Counted from the stretch's first letter, positions 1 through 8,562 are shown. The stretch: 64,000 nt of DNA from an uncultured Clostridia bacterium (GCA_947626755.1 CANQTP010000007.1:20175-84174), one strand, 5' to 3'. The notes: generated by a model not told the origin, from the letters alone. Numbers and translations are program-made.

Positions 1-142
1 CTTCCGTTTCGGTTATCCGAAGCGAAGTCCTTACGCCGTCACTGTCCGTACAGACTATAAGCTTTCCCACCAGATCGGGAGCAGCTTCAAGGCAGTCCCT
101 GCAAAAGAATTTCCTTGTCAGGACTTTGCTTTTCAAGATCAT
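1..142 (-). CDS. DNA-3-methyladenine glycosylase (AAG/Mpg family), N-terminal fragment cut by window edge
   Basis: This reading frame is absent from the ORF track because it runs off the window. It translates as MILKSKVLTRKFFCRDCLEA, then APDLVGKLIV and LRITETE, which fits the N-terminus of the AAG/Mpg family (short lead, 'DLLGK', then the 'RIVETEAY' strand). These enzymes excise alkylated purines. Only the first 47 residues are visible, so no catalytic residue can be judged. Its ATG overlaps the TGA of the upstream histidine kinase (ATGA), so it is probably translationally coupled and the last visible gene of that operon. Confidence 0.75.
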   Translation of the reverse strand, partial: MILKSKVLTRKFFCRDCLEAAPDLVGKLIVCTDSDGVRTSLRITETE

Positions 143-2355
143 TCCTCCCTGTTGTCGGAGATGTATTCATTCATCTTTTCAAAAACAGCGTTTATATCCA
201 ACGGCTTGGAAAGATGAGCATTCATTCCCGCCTGACGGCTCCGCTCCTGATCCTCCTCAAAAGCGTTTGCAGTCATGGCAAATATAGGAATAGTCTTTGC
301 ATCGGGACGATCCATTCCGCGTATCTGCATTGATGCGCCGCAGCCGTCCAGATTAGGCATCTGTATATCCATAAGTATGAGATCGTAGTATCCCACTTCT
401 GATCTTTCAAACATTTCCACAGCTTTTACACCGTCCTCGGCTTCTTCGATCTCCGCGCCTGTGGACATTCCCAGAAGTTCAATTGCTATCTCGCGGTTAA
501 GTTCATTATCTTCCGCAAGAAGGATATGTTTTCCGCGGAAATCGTATTCCTTGATATTTGCGGCAAGATCTTTTTCTTCCGCGTCCCTGCGGCTTACCGC
601 AGCGGTCGTTTCCGTTATTCCGAAAGGAATTATCACCGAGAATGTGCTTCCCTCGCCGTAAACGCTTGTTACCGAAACGCTTCCGCCCATAAGCTCCGAG
701 AAGCGTTTTACAATTGAAAGTCCAAGTCCCGTTCCGCCGTATTTATGGGCAGTTCCCGGATCTTCCTGCTCGAAGGATTCAAATATCTTTCCGAAATTTT
801 CCTCTTTTATCCCTATGCCCGTATCTGCAACATCAAATCTGAACCATATGCGGTCGCTCTCATGACCGCCTTCACATACGGAAAATGTTATATTTCCGCC
901 CGCAGAAGTAAATTTCAATGCATTTGAGATAAGGTTTGAAATTATCTGATTCAGCCTGAGCGCGTCTCCAAGAAGCGGAGTGTAAAGCTTTCCGCTTATG
1001 ACGGTTTCAAAGCCGATGTCCTTCTTTTCAGCCTGTATCTGAAAAATATTGTCAAGATTTTCAATAAACTGACTGAAATCAAAAGGCTCGTTCCGTATCT
1101 CCATCTTTCCGCTTTCGATCTTTGACATATCCAGAACGTCATTGATAAGCGCAAGAAGATGTTTTGAAGAAAGCTCAACCTTTTTCAGGCAGTCCTCTAC
1201 CCTTTCAGGCTCGTTGATGTGCTGTTTTGCAATGGTGCTCATGCCGATGATGCCGTTCATAGGAGTGCGTATCTCATGGCTCATTCTGCTGAGGAACTCG
1301 CTCTTGGCAGCGTTTGCGCGTTCTGCCTTTTCGCGGGCAATTCCTGCTTCTTCATTTGCGGCGGCAAGTTCGCGGGCGTGCCTGCTCATATTGAAAAGTA
1401 TCACCGCAAACATCGTTCCGATGATAACAAGCACTATTGCAAGCAGCAGCAAAGCATTCCTGTTAAGTTTCCAGATAAGCTCATTTACGCTCAGATCCAC
1501 CGCGTCATAAGATGTTCCGATCATCATATACCATTCGGTGTCTTTTAAAGGCGCATAGTATACGCACTGAAGTCCCTCGCTGTTGCGGTAGATGGTCATT
1601 CCCGACTTTCCCTCGGAAATATCGGTCTCTATCATATCAACGTTGTATCCGTCCTCAAACTCTGCGTAACGCTCCATCATGGAAAACATATTTGTACCAT
1701 ACGGAAGATCCTTGTCCGCAGAATTGTATATTACCATGCTTCCCTGCTTGGTGATTATGCTTGCATAGGTTTTTCCGCCGCTTCTGCTGAGAGCGAGCTG
1801 GTCGGAAAAATCATCGCTGGAAAATCCTGCTATAGCGGCAATAAAAGTCTTGTCGCCGAACTTTACAGGTTCTGTCAGAGTGCCTATAACTATCATATTC
1901 TCGCCGAAAAACGTTTCGTCATAGGAGATCTGATCGGACTGTCCGTCCAGAAGTTCCGCAAGGAAGCTTAGTTTTGTAACAGCGGAATATGCGCCGTCCT
2001 TGCTGTAATAAATGCCGTTCTCGTCAAGGAAAGCCATAAAATCAAAGCCGTTGTACTCTTCCATGCGCATGAAATAATCCGCCAGTGAATCGCTGTCATC
2101 AAGGTCGTTATCCGAAACGCAGTCAGCAGCGATCTTCAGGTTCGCAAAGTGGGCGGAAAGTCCCGTGTCGAAATGACTTGCGGTCTGCTCCATCATTTCG
2201 CGGAGATATACGCTGTTGATGCTTGCAACAAAATCCGCCGTAACGCCTCTTGCGGAAAAAATCATCCAGACAAAGCAAAGCAGGCACACCGAAATTATAA
2301 CGGCGGTAAGCAGCACCATAAATCTCTTTGACGTTCTTTTTACGGATCGATCCAT
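139..2355 (-). CDS. Membrane hybrid histidine kinase with dCache-like sensor and receiver domain
   Basis: A 738-residue sensor kinase. Transmembrane segments lie near residues 13-35 and 301-321 and bracket a ~260-residue extracytoplasmic region. That region ends in 'YYAPLKDTEWYMMIG', typical of dCache sensors. A coiled coil leads into the HisKA domain, with phospho-acceptor H360 in SRMSHEIRTPMNG. The ATPase domain carries DTGIGI and GTGLGLSI. The C-terminal receiver has LLAEDNE, the acceptor Asp in LILMDIQMPNLDG, and Lys in SKPLD. There is no separate output domain, so a downstream phosphotransfer partner must lie elsewhere. It starts 1 nt after the lipoprotein gene, which suggests that the lipoprotein presents ligand to it (inference). 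Confidence 0.93.
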   Translation of the reverse strand: MDRSVKRTSKRFMVLLTAVIISVCLLCFVWMIFSARGVTADFVASINSVYLREMMEQTASHFDTGLSAHFANLKIAADCVSDNDLDDSDSLADYFMRMEEYNGFDFMAFLDENGIYYSKDGAYSAVTKLSFLAELLDGQSDQISYDETFFGENMIVIGTLTEPVKFGDKTFIAAIAGFSSDDFSDQLALSRSGGKTYASIITKQGSMVIYNSADKDLPYGTNMFSMMERYAEFEDGYNVDMIETDISEGKSGMTIYRNSEGLQCVYYAPLKDTEWYMMIGTSYDAVDLSVNELIWKLNRNALLLLAIVLVIIGTMFAVILFNMSRHARELAAANEEAGIAREKAERANAAKSEFLSRMSHEIRTPMNGIIGMSTIAKQHINEPERVEDCLKKVELSSKHLLALINDVLDMSKIESGKMEIRNEPFDFSQFIENLDNIFQIQAEKKDIGFETVISGKLYTPLLGDALRLNQIISNLISNALKFTSAGGNITFSVCEGGHESDRIWFRFDVADTGIGIKEENFGKIFESFEQEDPGTAHKYGGTGLGLSIVKRFSELMGGSVSVTSVYGEGSTFSVIIPFGITETTAAVSRRDAEEKDLAANIKEYDFRGKHILLAEDNELNREIAIELLGMSTGAEIEEAEDGVKAVEMFERSEVGYYDLILMDIQMPNLDGCGASMQIRGMDRPDAKTIPIFAMTANAFEEDQERSRQAGMNAHLSKPLDINAVFEKMNEYISDNREE

Positions 2356-2356
2356 A

Positions 2357-4288
2357 TCAGCCGATCACCTTGATCCTTCCTTCAATATTTGCAGTGATAG
2401 CTTCTTTGTTATGCTCTTCAAAATATTGTTTTAACGCCTCGGCATAGGTATAGTCAGTCTCCAAAACGAGCGTTACATTTTCGGCAATGGGAGCTTCATC
2501 GCTGTAAACGTTCAGCATTGTGAAACCGTCGCCGTTATTGTTGAAATAGCCGTTTGCCCCTGCCATGTAGCTTGTGACGGCAATGGTATATTTTCCGTTT
2601 TCGTCAAGGGGAGATCCGTCAGGCAAAGTTACTTCCAGCAGCTCTGTAGAACCGTCCTCAGCAGGTTTTCTGAAAGAATAGCAAAGTCCCGAAACGTTAA
2701 GGAAACGTCCCGCAGGAATGCCGTTATCCTGAACGAATCCCGAAATGCCGTTTGAAAGCATCTGACGGATAGTTTCCGCATCGACTTCAAGGACAACAAG
2801 CAGGTTATCGTACGGACAAACCACATCAAGATCCGAACCGAAAACATTGCCTTTATAAAGGCTTCCTCTTATAGCACCGCCGTTTACGAATGCCATTTCC
2901 GCGCCCGTTGCTTCGCGAACAGCGTCCGAAACAAGGTTGCCGATAGCGGTCTCTTCCATTCTGGTATTGAAATTTTCGTAAAGCAGATCCTCCGCAACAA
3001 CGCCGATCAGAGTCTGATCGTACTCGATATTTTCATCGCCGTTTATGTAGTAATCGTCCACCTGAGCAAGCGCAGTTGAAATATCCGTGTCACCTCTAAG
3101 AACAGCGACCATTCTGTTCCCGAAATATCTTGTTACGTTTGAGGGGATCCTTATATTGTAGATAAACCCGCCCTTTGCGCAGTCCTCAATGCCTTCGGGG
3201 ATCCTGTCGCTGTACGGAACAGGTTCTGCAAGATATGAATGCTCCGCGCTCGTGTCCTTTATAAATGCGGACTGTCCTTCCACGGTGGAAAGCAGGTCGA
3301 ATATCCTTTCGCAGGCATCGAGCTTATCGGCGTTTCCGGGATCGGAAAGCGCGGAATTGATGGCAAGATAGGAATCAGGCTGAGCGATTATCCAAGGCTG
3401 ATTGCCGTTTTCGCTGAGGAAAGGTCTCATTTCGTATTCGTACTTGTCAGTAAGCTCCGAAAGCCTGTTAAAAAGGCTTGTATTTGAATATGTCACTAAC
3501 AGAGTACCGTCAAGCATACGCTTTTCAACGGGGACTTCGTTGCCGTTCATTGCAAGTCCCGACAGGTTAAAATATCCCTTTTCGACCATTATGCTGTCCA
3601 GATCGAGACAGTGCTGCATTTTCTCAGAAAAAGACGATTTCTTTTCCTGCATATCTCTGCTCCATATTATTCCATCGGAAACGCCGAGGAAATCGGGGAT
3701 CTGAATTCCCAGAAAATAGGAAGAAATAGTGAGCCACGCAGAATTTATCCCGAAAAGCGAGCCGTCCTCGCCGATACCCACGCCAAGCCCCGCAGCTTTT
3801 TCAAGAAGCTTTGGAATGTCGGACGCCTTTTCGGGAAATTCCAGCCCGTTTTCTTCCATGATAGTCTTATTGAAAATGTATCCGTAATACTGTCCCGGAG
3901 TGGGAATAAAGCAGGATCTGCCGTCTATCATAGTTGACTGGACAATGCCGGACTGGTACTTGTCCGTAAAGGGTTCTGCGGACAGATCAAGGACATATTC
4001 CCGCACTTCGCCCGAGGGCATGGAAGTAGTAACAATATCCATTCCGTGACCGTTTCTCAGGCGGCGTTCGCCTTCGCCGTCAATGGTGGCTTCCATATTG
4101 ATCTCGATCTGAAGATCAATATCGGGATATGTAGTTTCCACCAGCTTTTCAAACTCGGACAGCTCGTTCATATACATCATATTAACAACGATCCTGCCGC
4201 TGCTTTCATTGCTTTCCTTTGCACTGCCGCAGGCTGAAAGGCTTATCAGCACGGAAAGTGAAAGCAATGCTGCAAGAAATTTTTTCAT
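2357..4288 (-). CDS. Lipoprotein: solute-binding-like domain fused to 5'-nucleotidase C-terminal domain
   Basis: This 643-residue protein starts with a lipoprotein signal (LSLSVLISLSAC, lipid Cys near residue 20). Residues ~30-400 resemble an ABC-type extracellular sugar-binding protein ('DIVTTSMPSGEVREYVLDLS', 'YGYIFNKTIMEENGLEFP'). Residues ~420-640 match the 5'-nucleotidase C-terminal substrate-binding domain (ETAIGNLVSDAVREATGAEMAFVNGGAIRGS, GRFLNVSGLCYSF, YTIAVTSYMAGANGYF). The N-terminal metallophosphoesterase domain of true 5'-nucleotidases is missing, so hydrolysis is not expected. No permease genes are adjacent; the next gene is a sensor kinase. A role as a binding or sensing lipoprotein is inferred. 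The ATG follows GGGGGAAG. Confidence 0.8.
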   Translation of the reverse strand: MKKFLAALLSLSVLISLSACGSAKESNESSGRIVVNMMYMNELSEFEKLVETTYPDIDLQIEINMEATIDGEGERRLRNGHGMDIVTTSMPSGEVREYVLDLSAEPFTDKYQSGIVQSTMIDGRSCFIPTPGQYYGYIFNKTIMEENGLEFPEKASDIPKLLEKAAGLGVGIGEDGSLFGINSAWLTISSYFLGIQIPDFLGVSDGIIWSRDMQEKKSSFSEKMQHCLDLDSIMVEKGYFNLSGLAMNGNEVPVEKRMLDGTLLVTYSNTSLFNRLSELTDKYEYEMRPFLSENGNQPWIIAQPDSYLAINSALSDPGNADKLDACERIFDLLSTVEGQSAFIKDTSAEHSYLAEPVPYSDRIPEGIEDCAKGGFIYNIRIPSNVTRYFGNRMVAVLRGDTDISTALAQVDDYYINGDENIEYDQTLIGVVAEDLLYENFNTRMEETAIGNLVSDAVREATGAEMAFVNGGAIRGSLYKGNVFGSDLDVVCPYDNLLVVLEVDAETIRQMLSNGISGFVQDNGIPAGRFLNVSGLCYSFRKPAEDGSTELLEVTLPDGSPLDENGKYTIAVTSYMAGANGYFNNNGDGFTMLNVYSDEAPIAENVTLVLETDYTYAEALKQYFEEHNKEAITANIEGRIKVIG

Positions 4289-4324
4289 AAACTTCCCCCA
4301 GATCCGATAAAATTACACATATTA

Positions 4325-4353
4325 AATGTAACATATTTTGCTGTACTTGTCAA
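4325..4353 (-). promoter_or_regulatory. Promoter of the lipoprotein/histidine kinase operon
   Basis: On the minus strand TTGACA and TACATT are separated by 17 nt. They sit about 35 nt upstream of the lipoprotein start, with a strong GGGGGAAG ribosome binding site between. Confidence 0.6.
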
Positions 4354-4380
4354 GAGTAAGCAAAAATTGTCGTTTTGCTA

Positions 4381-4409
4381 TTGCTTTATGCGGCAAAAAA
4401 TGATATAAT
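4381..4409 (+). promoter_or_regulatory. Promoter of the formate/nitrite transporter gene
   Basis: TTGCTT and a perfect TATAAT are separated by 17 nt. Transcription from here would include the whole heptamer-repeat element at 4414-4601 as a 5' leader. Confidence 0.55.
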
Positions 4410-4413
4410 ATTT

Positions 4414-4601
4414 AGAGTTGAGAGTTAAGAGTGGAGAGTGGAGTTATTGACATAAACTGTCAGTATTCTTTTCTTCGTTTAATGCGGTGCGAGAATAAAT
4501 TGTTAAGATTTTTGCTGTTTTTTTAATTTGAGAGTACAAAGTTGAAATGTTATCTCAACTCTTAACTCTCAACTCTCAACTCTAAAAAAGCTCTCAACTC
4601 T
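4414..4601. repeat. Heptamer-bounded inverted-repeat element, copy A
   Basis: The left end is agagttgagagttaagagt and the right end ctcaactcttaactctcaa; the two are built from TTGAGAG/TTAAGAG heptamers in opposite orientation and could form a long stem. The interior (ttgacataaactgtcagt) shares a short stretch with copy C but lacks the TTTATCTCACGGCAGG block found in copies B and C. The right end stops about 20 nt before a TTG-started gene and abuts its ribosome binding site. No ORF is evident in the element. Confidence 0.75.
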
Positions 4602-4620
4602 ATTTAAAAGGTGTGATATT

Positions 4621-5238
4621 TTGAAAAGGATCATCGACATATTTCTGCGGGCATTGCTTACGGGCTTTGCAATAGGTATAGGCGGGATAGTCTATCTGTC
4701 CTGCGACAATAAATACATAGGCGCATTCCTTTTCGGAACGGGACTGTTTGTAATACTTTCTTTCGGGTTCAATCTTTTTACGGGAAAAGTCGGCTACGCC
4801 GTGGAAAACAAGCCGTCCTACATAATTGATCTGCTTATCATATGGCTCGGAAATCTTGCAGGAACTATGGCAACAGGCGGACTTATCCTCTGCACCCGCG
4901 TTTCGGGAATAAGCGAAAAAGCCGCAGGACTTTGTGAAACAAAGCTTGCGGACGATCTCCTTAGCATACTGATACTGTCATTTTTCTGCGGAATGCTTAT
5001 GTTCATAGCTGCGGACGGTTTCAAAAAGATAGAAAATCCTGTGGGGAAAATGCTGGCTGTGTTCCTGCCCGTAATGGTATTTATTCTCAGCGGATTTGAA
5101 CACTGCGTAGCGAATATGTTCTATTTCACCGCCGCAAAAATGTGGTCGGCAAAAGCTTTCGGCTATCTGATAGTAATGTCCCTCGGGAATGCGGCGGGCG
5201 GAATGTTCATTCCGTTTGTCAGAAAATGGTTTATATGA
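4621..5238 (+). CDS. Formate/nitrite transporter (FNT) family channel
   Basis: A 205-residue integral membrane protein of the FocA/NirC family, pentameric channels for formate, nitrite or related small anions. It shows the family's 'NLFTG' Thr loop and the 'GFEHCVANMFYF' motif with the conserved pore His, plus about six hydrophobic helices. It is shorter than E. coli FocA (about 280 aa), but short FNT proteins are common in Firmicutes. The start is TTG, preceded at a good distance by AAAGGTG. The substrate cannot be told from sequence. In a fermenter, formate or hydrosulfide export is plausible (inference). Confidence 0.85.
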   Translation: MKRIIDIFLRALLTGFAIGIGGIVYLSCDNKYIGAFLFGTGLFVILSFGFNLFTGKVGYAVENKPSYIIDLLIIWLGNLAGTMATGGLILCTRVSGISEKAAGLCETKLADDLLSILILSFFCGMLMFIAADGFKKIENPVGKMLAVFLPVMVFILSGFEHCVANMFYFTAAKMWSAKAFGYLIVMSLGNAAGGMFIPFVRKWFI

Positions 5239-5278
5239 ACGAGCGGCGCGGTTATCTGACAAAATTGCCAAAATTGTA

Positions 5279-5307
5279 TTGCATTTTCTGAAAAAGTGTG
5301 GTATAAT
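5279..5307 (+). promoter_or_regulatory. Promoter of the unknown gene at 5395
   Basis: TTGCAT and TATAAT are separated by 17 nt, and the -10 is preceded by TGG (extended -10). The expected transcript begins near 5314 and carries the hairpin at 5322-5349. Confidence 0.6.
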
Positions 5308-5321
5308 AATTTTTAAGTTTG

Positions 5322-5349
5322 TTTATCCGCCGCGGCGGAGACGGATAAA
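5322..5349 (+). other. 5'-leader hairpin upstream of the unknown gene
   Basis: TTTATCCG and CGGATAAA form the base of a GC-rich stem (CCGCGGCGG inside), followed by AAATTTTAC. It lies between the predicted transcription start and the ribosome binding site, so it could act as an attenuator or a stabilising 5' structure. Confidence 0.45.
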
Positions 5350-5394
5350 TTTTACGGCATAAATGACTACGAACCGCCGAGAATGGAGATTTTT

Positions 5395-6369
5395 ATGGGA
5401 TTCCCTGTTGTTTCACCTGCTATAATGAAAGAGCTTATCGAAAAGATGAAGCCGATGAGATCAGATGAATTCTGCGATGTTATCGTCTCGCCTGCGGCTG
5501 TTGAATATTCTCCCAGACTTTGCCATGAAGAAGTTGTAAGAACTCTGATAGAACAACAAGATATTCTTTCCTATAATATGACTAACCTTCCCGATGAGCA
5601 AAGCGAGCAATTTATCGAACAGAGCCGCAAAGTTACCGAAACTTACCCTACCGCACAGTATTACTGGCAGATCCGTACACTGTTCATGAATATCCTTCAG
5701 AACAGGACTATAAACTTTGAAAAAAGATTCCTGCTGCTGAATTACGCCGTCAAGACCGTTCAGGGTTTTGTAGATAACGGACAGTACAATTTCGTGCCGA
5801 AATTCATTGACGATTTCACCAAGCCCGATGCGGACTACAAGCCTGTTATCGAATTTTTCAAGACGATACGTCCGAACCCGGGATATTCCCTTGCGGACGG
5901 CATTTCGCTGTTAAAATCCCTTAACAAGCCCAACGCTGCGTATAAAGAGGTCATTTCGGAAGTATACAAGAGCATAAACGTTACCGGTCCCGAAACGCTT
6001 AAAATGGCGGATCTCAGGAACTATCTCCTTAAAAGAAAGCAATACAGCGATCTCGTTTCCGGAGAAAAAACGGGATATATGGAAAATGTTGTAATAAGCT
6101 ATGTGTGGTCATACTCTATCCCCCTTGCAAGAGCGGAATTCAACTATTGGGATCATTTCGTATTCTTCTGCTCACTTTACAACGCCATCAAAGTCATGAT
6201 AACCTGCTACGCTCCCGACGGCGATGAAGAAAGATTTGTAAAGGCAATAACCGCTTTTGACACCGCTCTTCGCGCTTCGGACAAGGATCTTATGAGCAAG
6301 ATCATCTACGCCGTAAGAAATGTGGGTCAGAACAACAACGGCGATATGGCAACTCTCACCCTCAGCTGA
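5395..6369 (+). CDS. Unknown, probably all-helical soluble protein
   Basis: I do not recognise this protein. The track starts it at 5383, but TGGAGAT sits eight bases before the ATG at 5395 (MGFPVVSPAIMKELIEKMKP), which I prefer. That gives 324 residues with no signal peptide, no transmembrane segment and no obvious catalytic motif. The sequence is rich in Lys, Phe and Tyr and looks helical, with recurring 'F..F..' patterns. It has its own promoter and a hairpin leader and is followed by another strong hairpin, so it is probably monocistronic. The next gene is a methionyl-tRNA-synthetase-like enzyme, with no visible functional link. Confidence 0.7.
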   Translation: MGFPVVSPAIMKELIEKMKPMRSDEFCDVIVSPAAVEYSPRLCHEEVVRTLIEQQDILSYNMTNLPDEQSEQFIEQSRKVTETYPTAQYYWQIRTLFMNILQNRTINFEKRFLLLNYAVKTVQGFVDNGQYNFVPKFIDDFTKPDADYKPVIEFFKTIRPNPGYSLADGISLLKSLNKPNAAYKEVISEVYKSINVTGPETLKMADLRNYLLKRKQYSDLVSGEKTGYMENVVISYVWSYSIPLARAEFNYWDHFVFFCSLYNAIKVMITCYAPDGDEERFVKAITAFDTALRASDKDLMSKIIYAVRNVGQNNNGDMATLTLS

Positions 6370-6378
6370 TAAATTTAA

Positions 6379-6440
6379 ACGGAGAAACGGCAATGTCCGC
6401 AATGATGCGGGAAATTCCCGTATTCTCCGTATTTTGATAA
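6379..6440 (+). terminator. Large hairpin after the unknown gene
   Basis: ACGGAGAA pairs with TTCTCCGT and encloses a smaller CGGGAAATTCCCG hairpin, followed by ATTTTG. It is a plausible terminator, though the T-run is short. Confidence 0.4.
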
Positions 6441-6464
6441 ATACCATTTTTCGGAGGATCTATT

Positions 6465-8489
6465 ATGGATAATAACAGAAACAACGGCAAGAAAACCGTT
6501 TCAAGGGATGATCGTCCCAAATTTCCGAAAAGAGCCGTTATTACGGGCGGTATGCCCTACGGCAATAAGGAACTGCACTTCGGTCATGTAGGCGGAGTGT
6601 TCGTATTTGCGGACGTTTTTGCACGTTTTCTCAGGGACAGGATCGGCTCGGAAAACGTTATCTTCGTTTCGGGAACAGACTGCTACGGCTCGCCTATTGC
6701 CGAAAGTTACCGCAAGCTTGTAAAGGACAAAGGCTATACAGGCACAATAAAGGATTTTGTCCGTTCCAATCACGAAAGCCAGAAAAAGACTCTTGACGAT
6801 TACGATATAAGCTTAAACCTTTTCGGAGCATCGGGACTGGGCAGGACTGCCGAAGTCCACAACGAAGTCTCCGATCGGTTCATAAGAAAGCTTTACGAGA
6901 ACGGTCACTTGCAGATGAACTCCACACCGCAGTTTTACGATGAAAAGGCGGGAACGTTCCTGAACGGCAGACAGGTCGTGGGAAAATGTCCCGTTCAGGG
7001 CTGTCAGTCGGAGAAAGGCTATGCCGATGAGTGCGATCTTGGGCATCAGTATATGCCGCAGGATCTTATAGATCCGAAAAGCACCATTACAGGCGAAACT
7101 CCCGTTATGCGAGATGTTATGAACTGGTATTTCAAGCTTCCCGAACATCTTGACATTCTAAGGGAATACGCCGACAGCATAAAGCAGAAAGACAACGTCC
7201 GTCAGGTAGTTTACAAGACTATCGGAGAATTCCTCGAACCGCCCGTTATCTACATTATGAACGATTTCCGCGACAAATACGAGGAACTGAAAGGAAAGCT
7301 CGCTTCTCACAAGCTCATTGAAGAACCCAAGAAAACTTCCTTTACCATAGTATTTGACACACTTGAGGACAGAGAAAATTCCTGCACAGTGCTTTCCGAA
7401 GCGGGAATACGCTTCCGCACGGGAAAGACTCTCGTTCCCTTCCGTCTGACGGGAAATATAGAATGGGGCGTTCCCGCGCCTGTTCTGGAAAATGAAGATC
7501 CGCTTACCGTCTGGGTATGGCCCGAATCCCTCTGGGCGCCTATATCTTTCACGCAGGCATATCTTGAATCAATCGGCAGAGACCGCGGAGAATGGAAAGA
7601 TTTCTGGTGTTCAAAGGACGCGCAGGTATATCAGTTCATCGGTCAGGACAACATTTACTTCTACGGCGTTGCGGAAATGGCAATGTTCATGGCTTTACAG
7701 GGCAAAGAAGATCTTTCCTGCGATCCCGACGAAGGCGAACTTCAGCTTCCCATACTTGTGGCAAATCATCACATACTTTTCCTTGACAAGAAAGCTTCCA
7801 GCAGCGGTTCGGTAAAACCTCCCATGGCGGCGGAACTTCTTAACTACTATACAGCGGAACAGCTTCGTATGCACTTCCTGAGTCTCGGACTGGGCATGAG
7901 AAGCGTAAGTTTCCAGCCCAAGCCCCTTAACCCTGCGGCAGATCCCGATGAGGGCGATCCCGTCACAAAGGAAGGTTTCCTGCTTTCAAACGTATTCAAC
8001 AGAATTATCCGCACTTGTTTCTACGACACGCAGAAATATTTTGACGGAAAAATGCCCGTGGGCGCAGTTGACGAGAATATCCTTGCGGATTCCGAAAAAG
8101 CTGTTCTTGAATACGAGCGCTTCATGTACAAGTTCGAGTTCCACCAAGTAACTTATGTTCTGGACTCCTATATCCGCAAAGCAAGCAAATACATGGCAAA
8201 AGCCAAAGCGGACGCTGACAAGGCGGACGACAATTCTCTCCGCAGAGAATGGCTTACTAATGTTTTCCATATGATAAAGACTGCGGCGATCCTGCTCCAC
8301 CCCATTGCTCCCGAGGGAACGGAAATGATCCGCGATTATATGAACGTAAATGAACAGCTCTGGAACTGGGACGGCATCTTCGACACCCTTGCGGACACTC
8401 TCCTCAAAGGCGAGTCCGATCATCAGCTTAAATTCCTTGAACCGCGTGTGGACTTTTTCAAACGTCACGAAAGCCAGTTTGAGAAATAA
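6465..8489 (+). CDS. metG: Methionyl-tRNA synthetase-like class I aminoacyl-tRNA synthetase
   Basis: A 674-residue class I synthetase. The HIGH signature is seen as PYGNKELHFGHVGG near residue 31. It is followed by a Cys-rich knuckle (CPVQGCQSEKGYADEC) at the usual MetRS position, 'NWYFKLPEH' and 'WGVPAP'. The KMSKS loop appears altered to FLDKKASSSG, so the activating Lys/Ser arrangement is unlike standard MetRS. The C-terminal region is a helical anticodon-binding domain, with no C-terminal tRNA-binding (EMAP-like) module. It could be the housekeeping enzyme of this lineage or a diverged second copy. GGAGG precedes the ATG. Confidence 0.75.
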   Translation: MDNNRNNGKKTVSRDDRPKFPKRAVITGGMPYGNKELHFGHVGGVFVFADVFARFLRDRIGSENVIFVSGTDCYGSPIAESYRKLVKDKGYTGTIKDFVRSNHESQKKTLDDYDISLNLFGASGLGRTAEVHNEVSDRFIRKLYENGHLQMNSTPQFYDEKAGTFLNGRQVVGKCPVQGCQSEKGYADECDLGHQYMPQDLIDPKSTITGETPVMRDVMNWYFKLPEHLDILREYADSIKQKDNVRQVVYKTIGEFLEPPVIYIMNDFRDKYEELKGKLASHKLIEEPKKTSFTIVFDTLEDRENSCTVLSEAGIRFRTGKTLVPFRLTGNIEWGVPAPVLENEDPLTVWVWPESLWAPISFTQAYLESIGRDRGEWKDFWCSKDAQVYQFIGQDNIYFYGVAEMAMFMALQGKEDLSCDPDEGELQLPILVANHHILFLDKKASSSGSVKPPMAAELLNYYTAEQLRMHFLSLGLGMRSVSFQPKPLNPAADPDEGDPVTKEGFLLSNVFNRIIRTCFYDTQKYFDGKMPVGAVDENILADSEKAVLEYERFMYKFEFHQVTYVLDSYIRKASKYMAKAKADADKADDNSLRREWLTNVFHMIKTAAILLHPIAPEGTEMIRDYMNVNEQLWNWDGIFDTLADTLLKGESDHQLKFLEPRVDFFKRHESQFEK

Positions 8490-8533
8490 AGGAAAAATTT
8501 CAGGAAAATTTACAGAAAAATTTTCATAACCCC

Positions 8534-8562
8534 TTGCTAAATTTGATAAAATAGTATAAAAT
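8534..8562 (+). promoter_or_regulatory. Promoter of pgk
   Basis: TTGCTA and TAAAAT are separated by 17 nt. A short GGGGtttatgCCCC hairpin lies downstream in the leader before the AAAGGATG ribosome binding site. Confidence 0.5.

Noticed and set aside
2357-4288. Annotation as a functional 5'-nucleotidase
   Set aside because: Only the C-terminal domain is present; the metallophosphoesterase motifs needed for catalysis are absent.
4414-4601. Possible CRISPR-like array from regularly repeated heptamers
   Set aside because: The repeats are 7-mers without spacers and in inverted arrays at two ends; there are no cas genes. It is treated as an inverted-repeat element.
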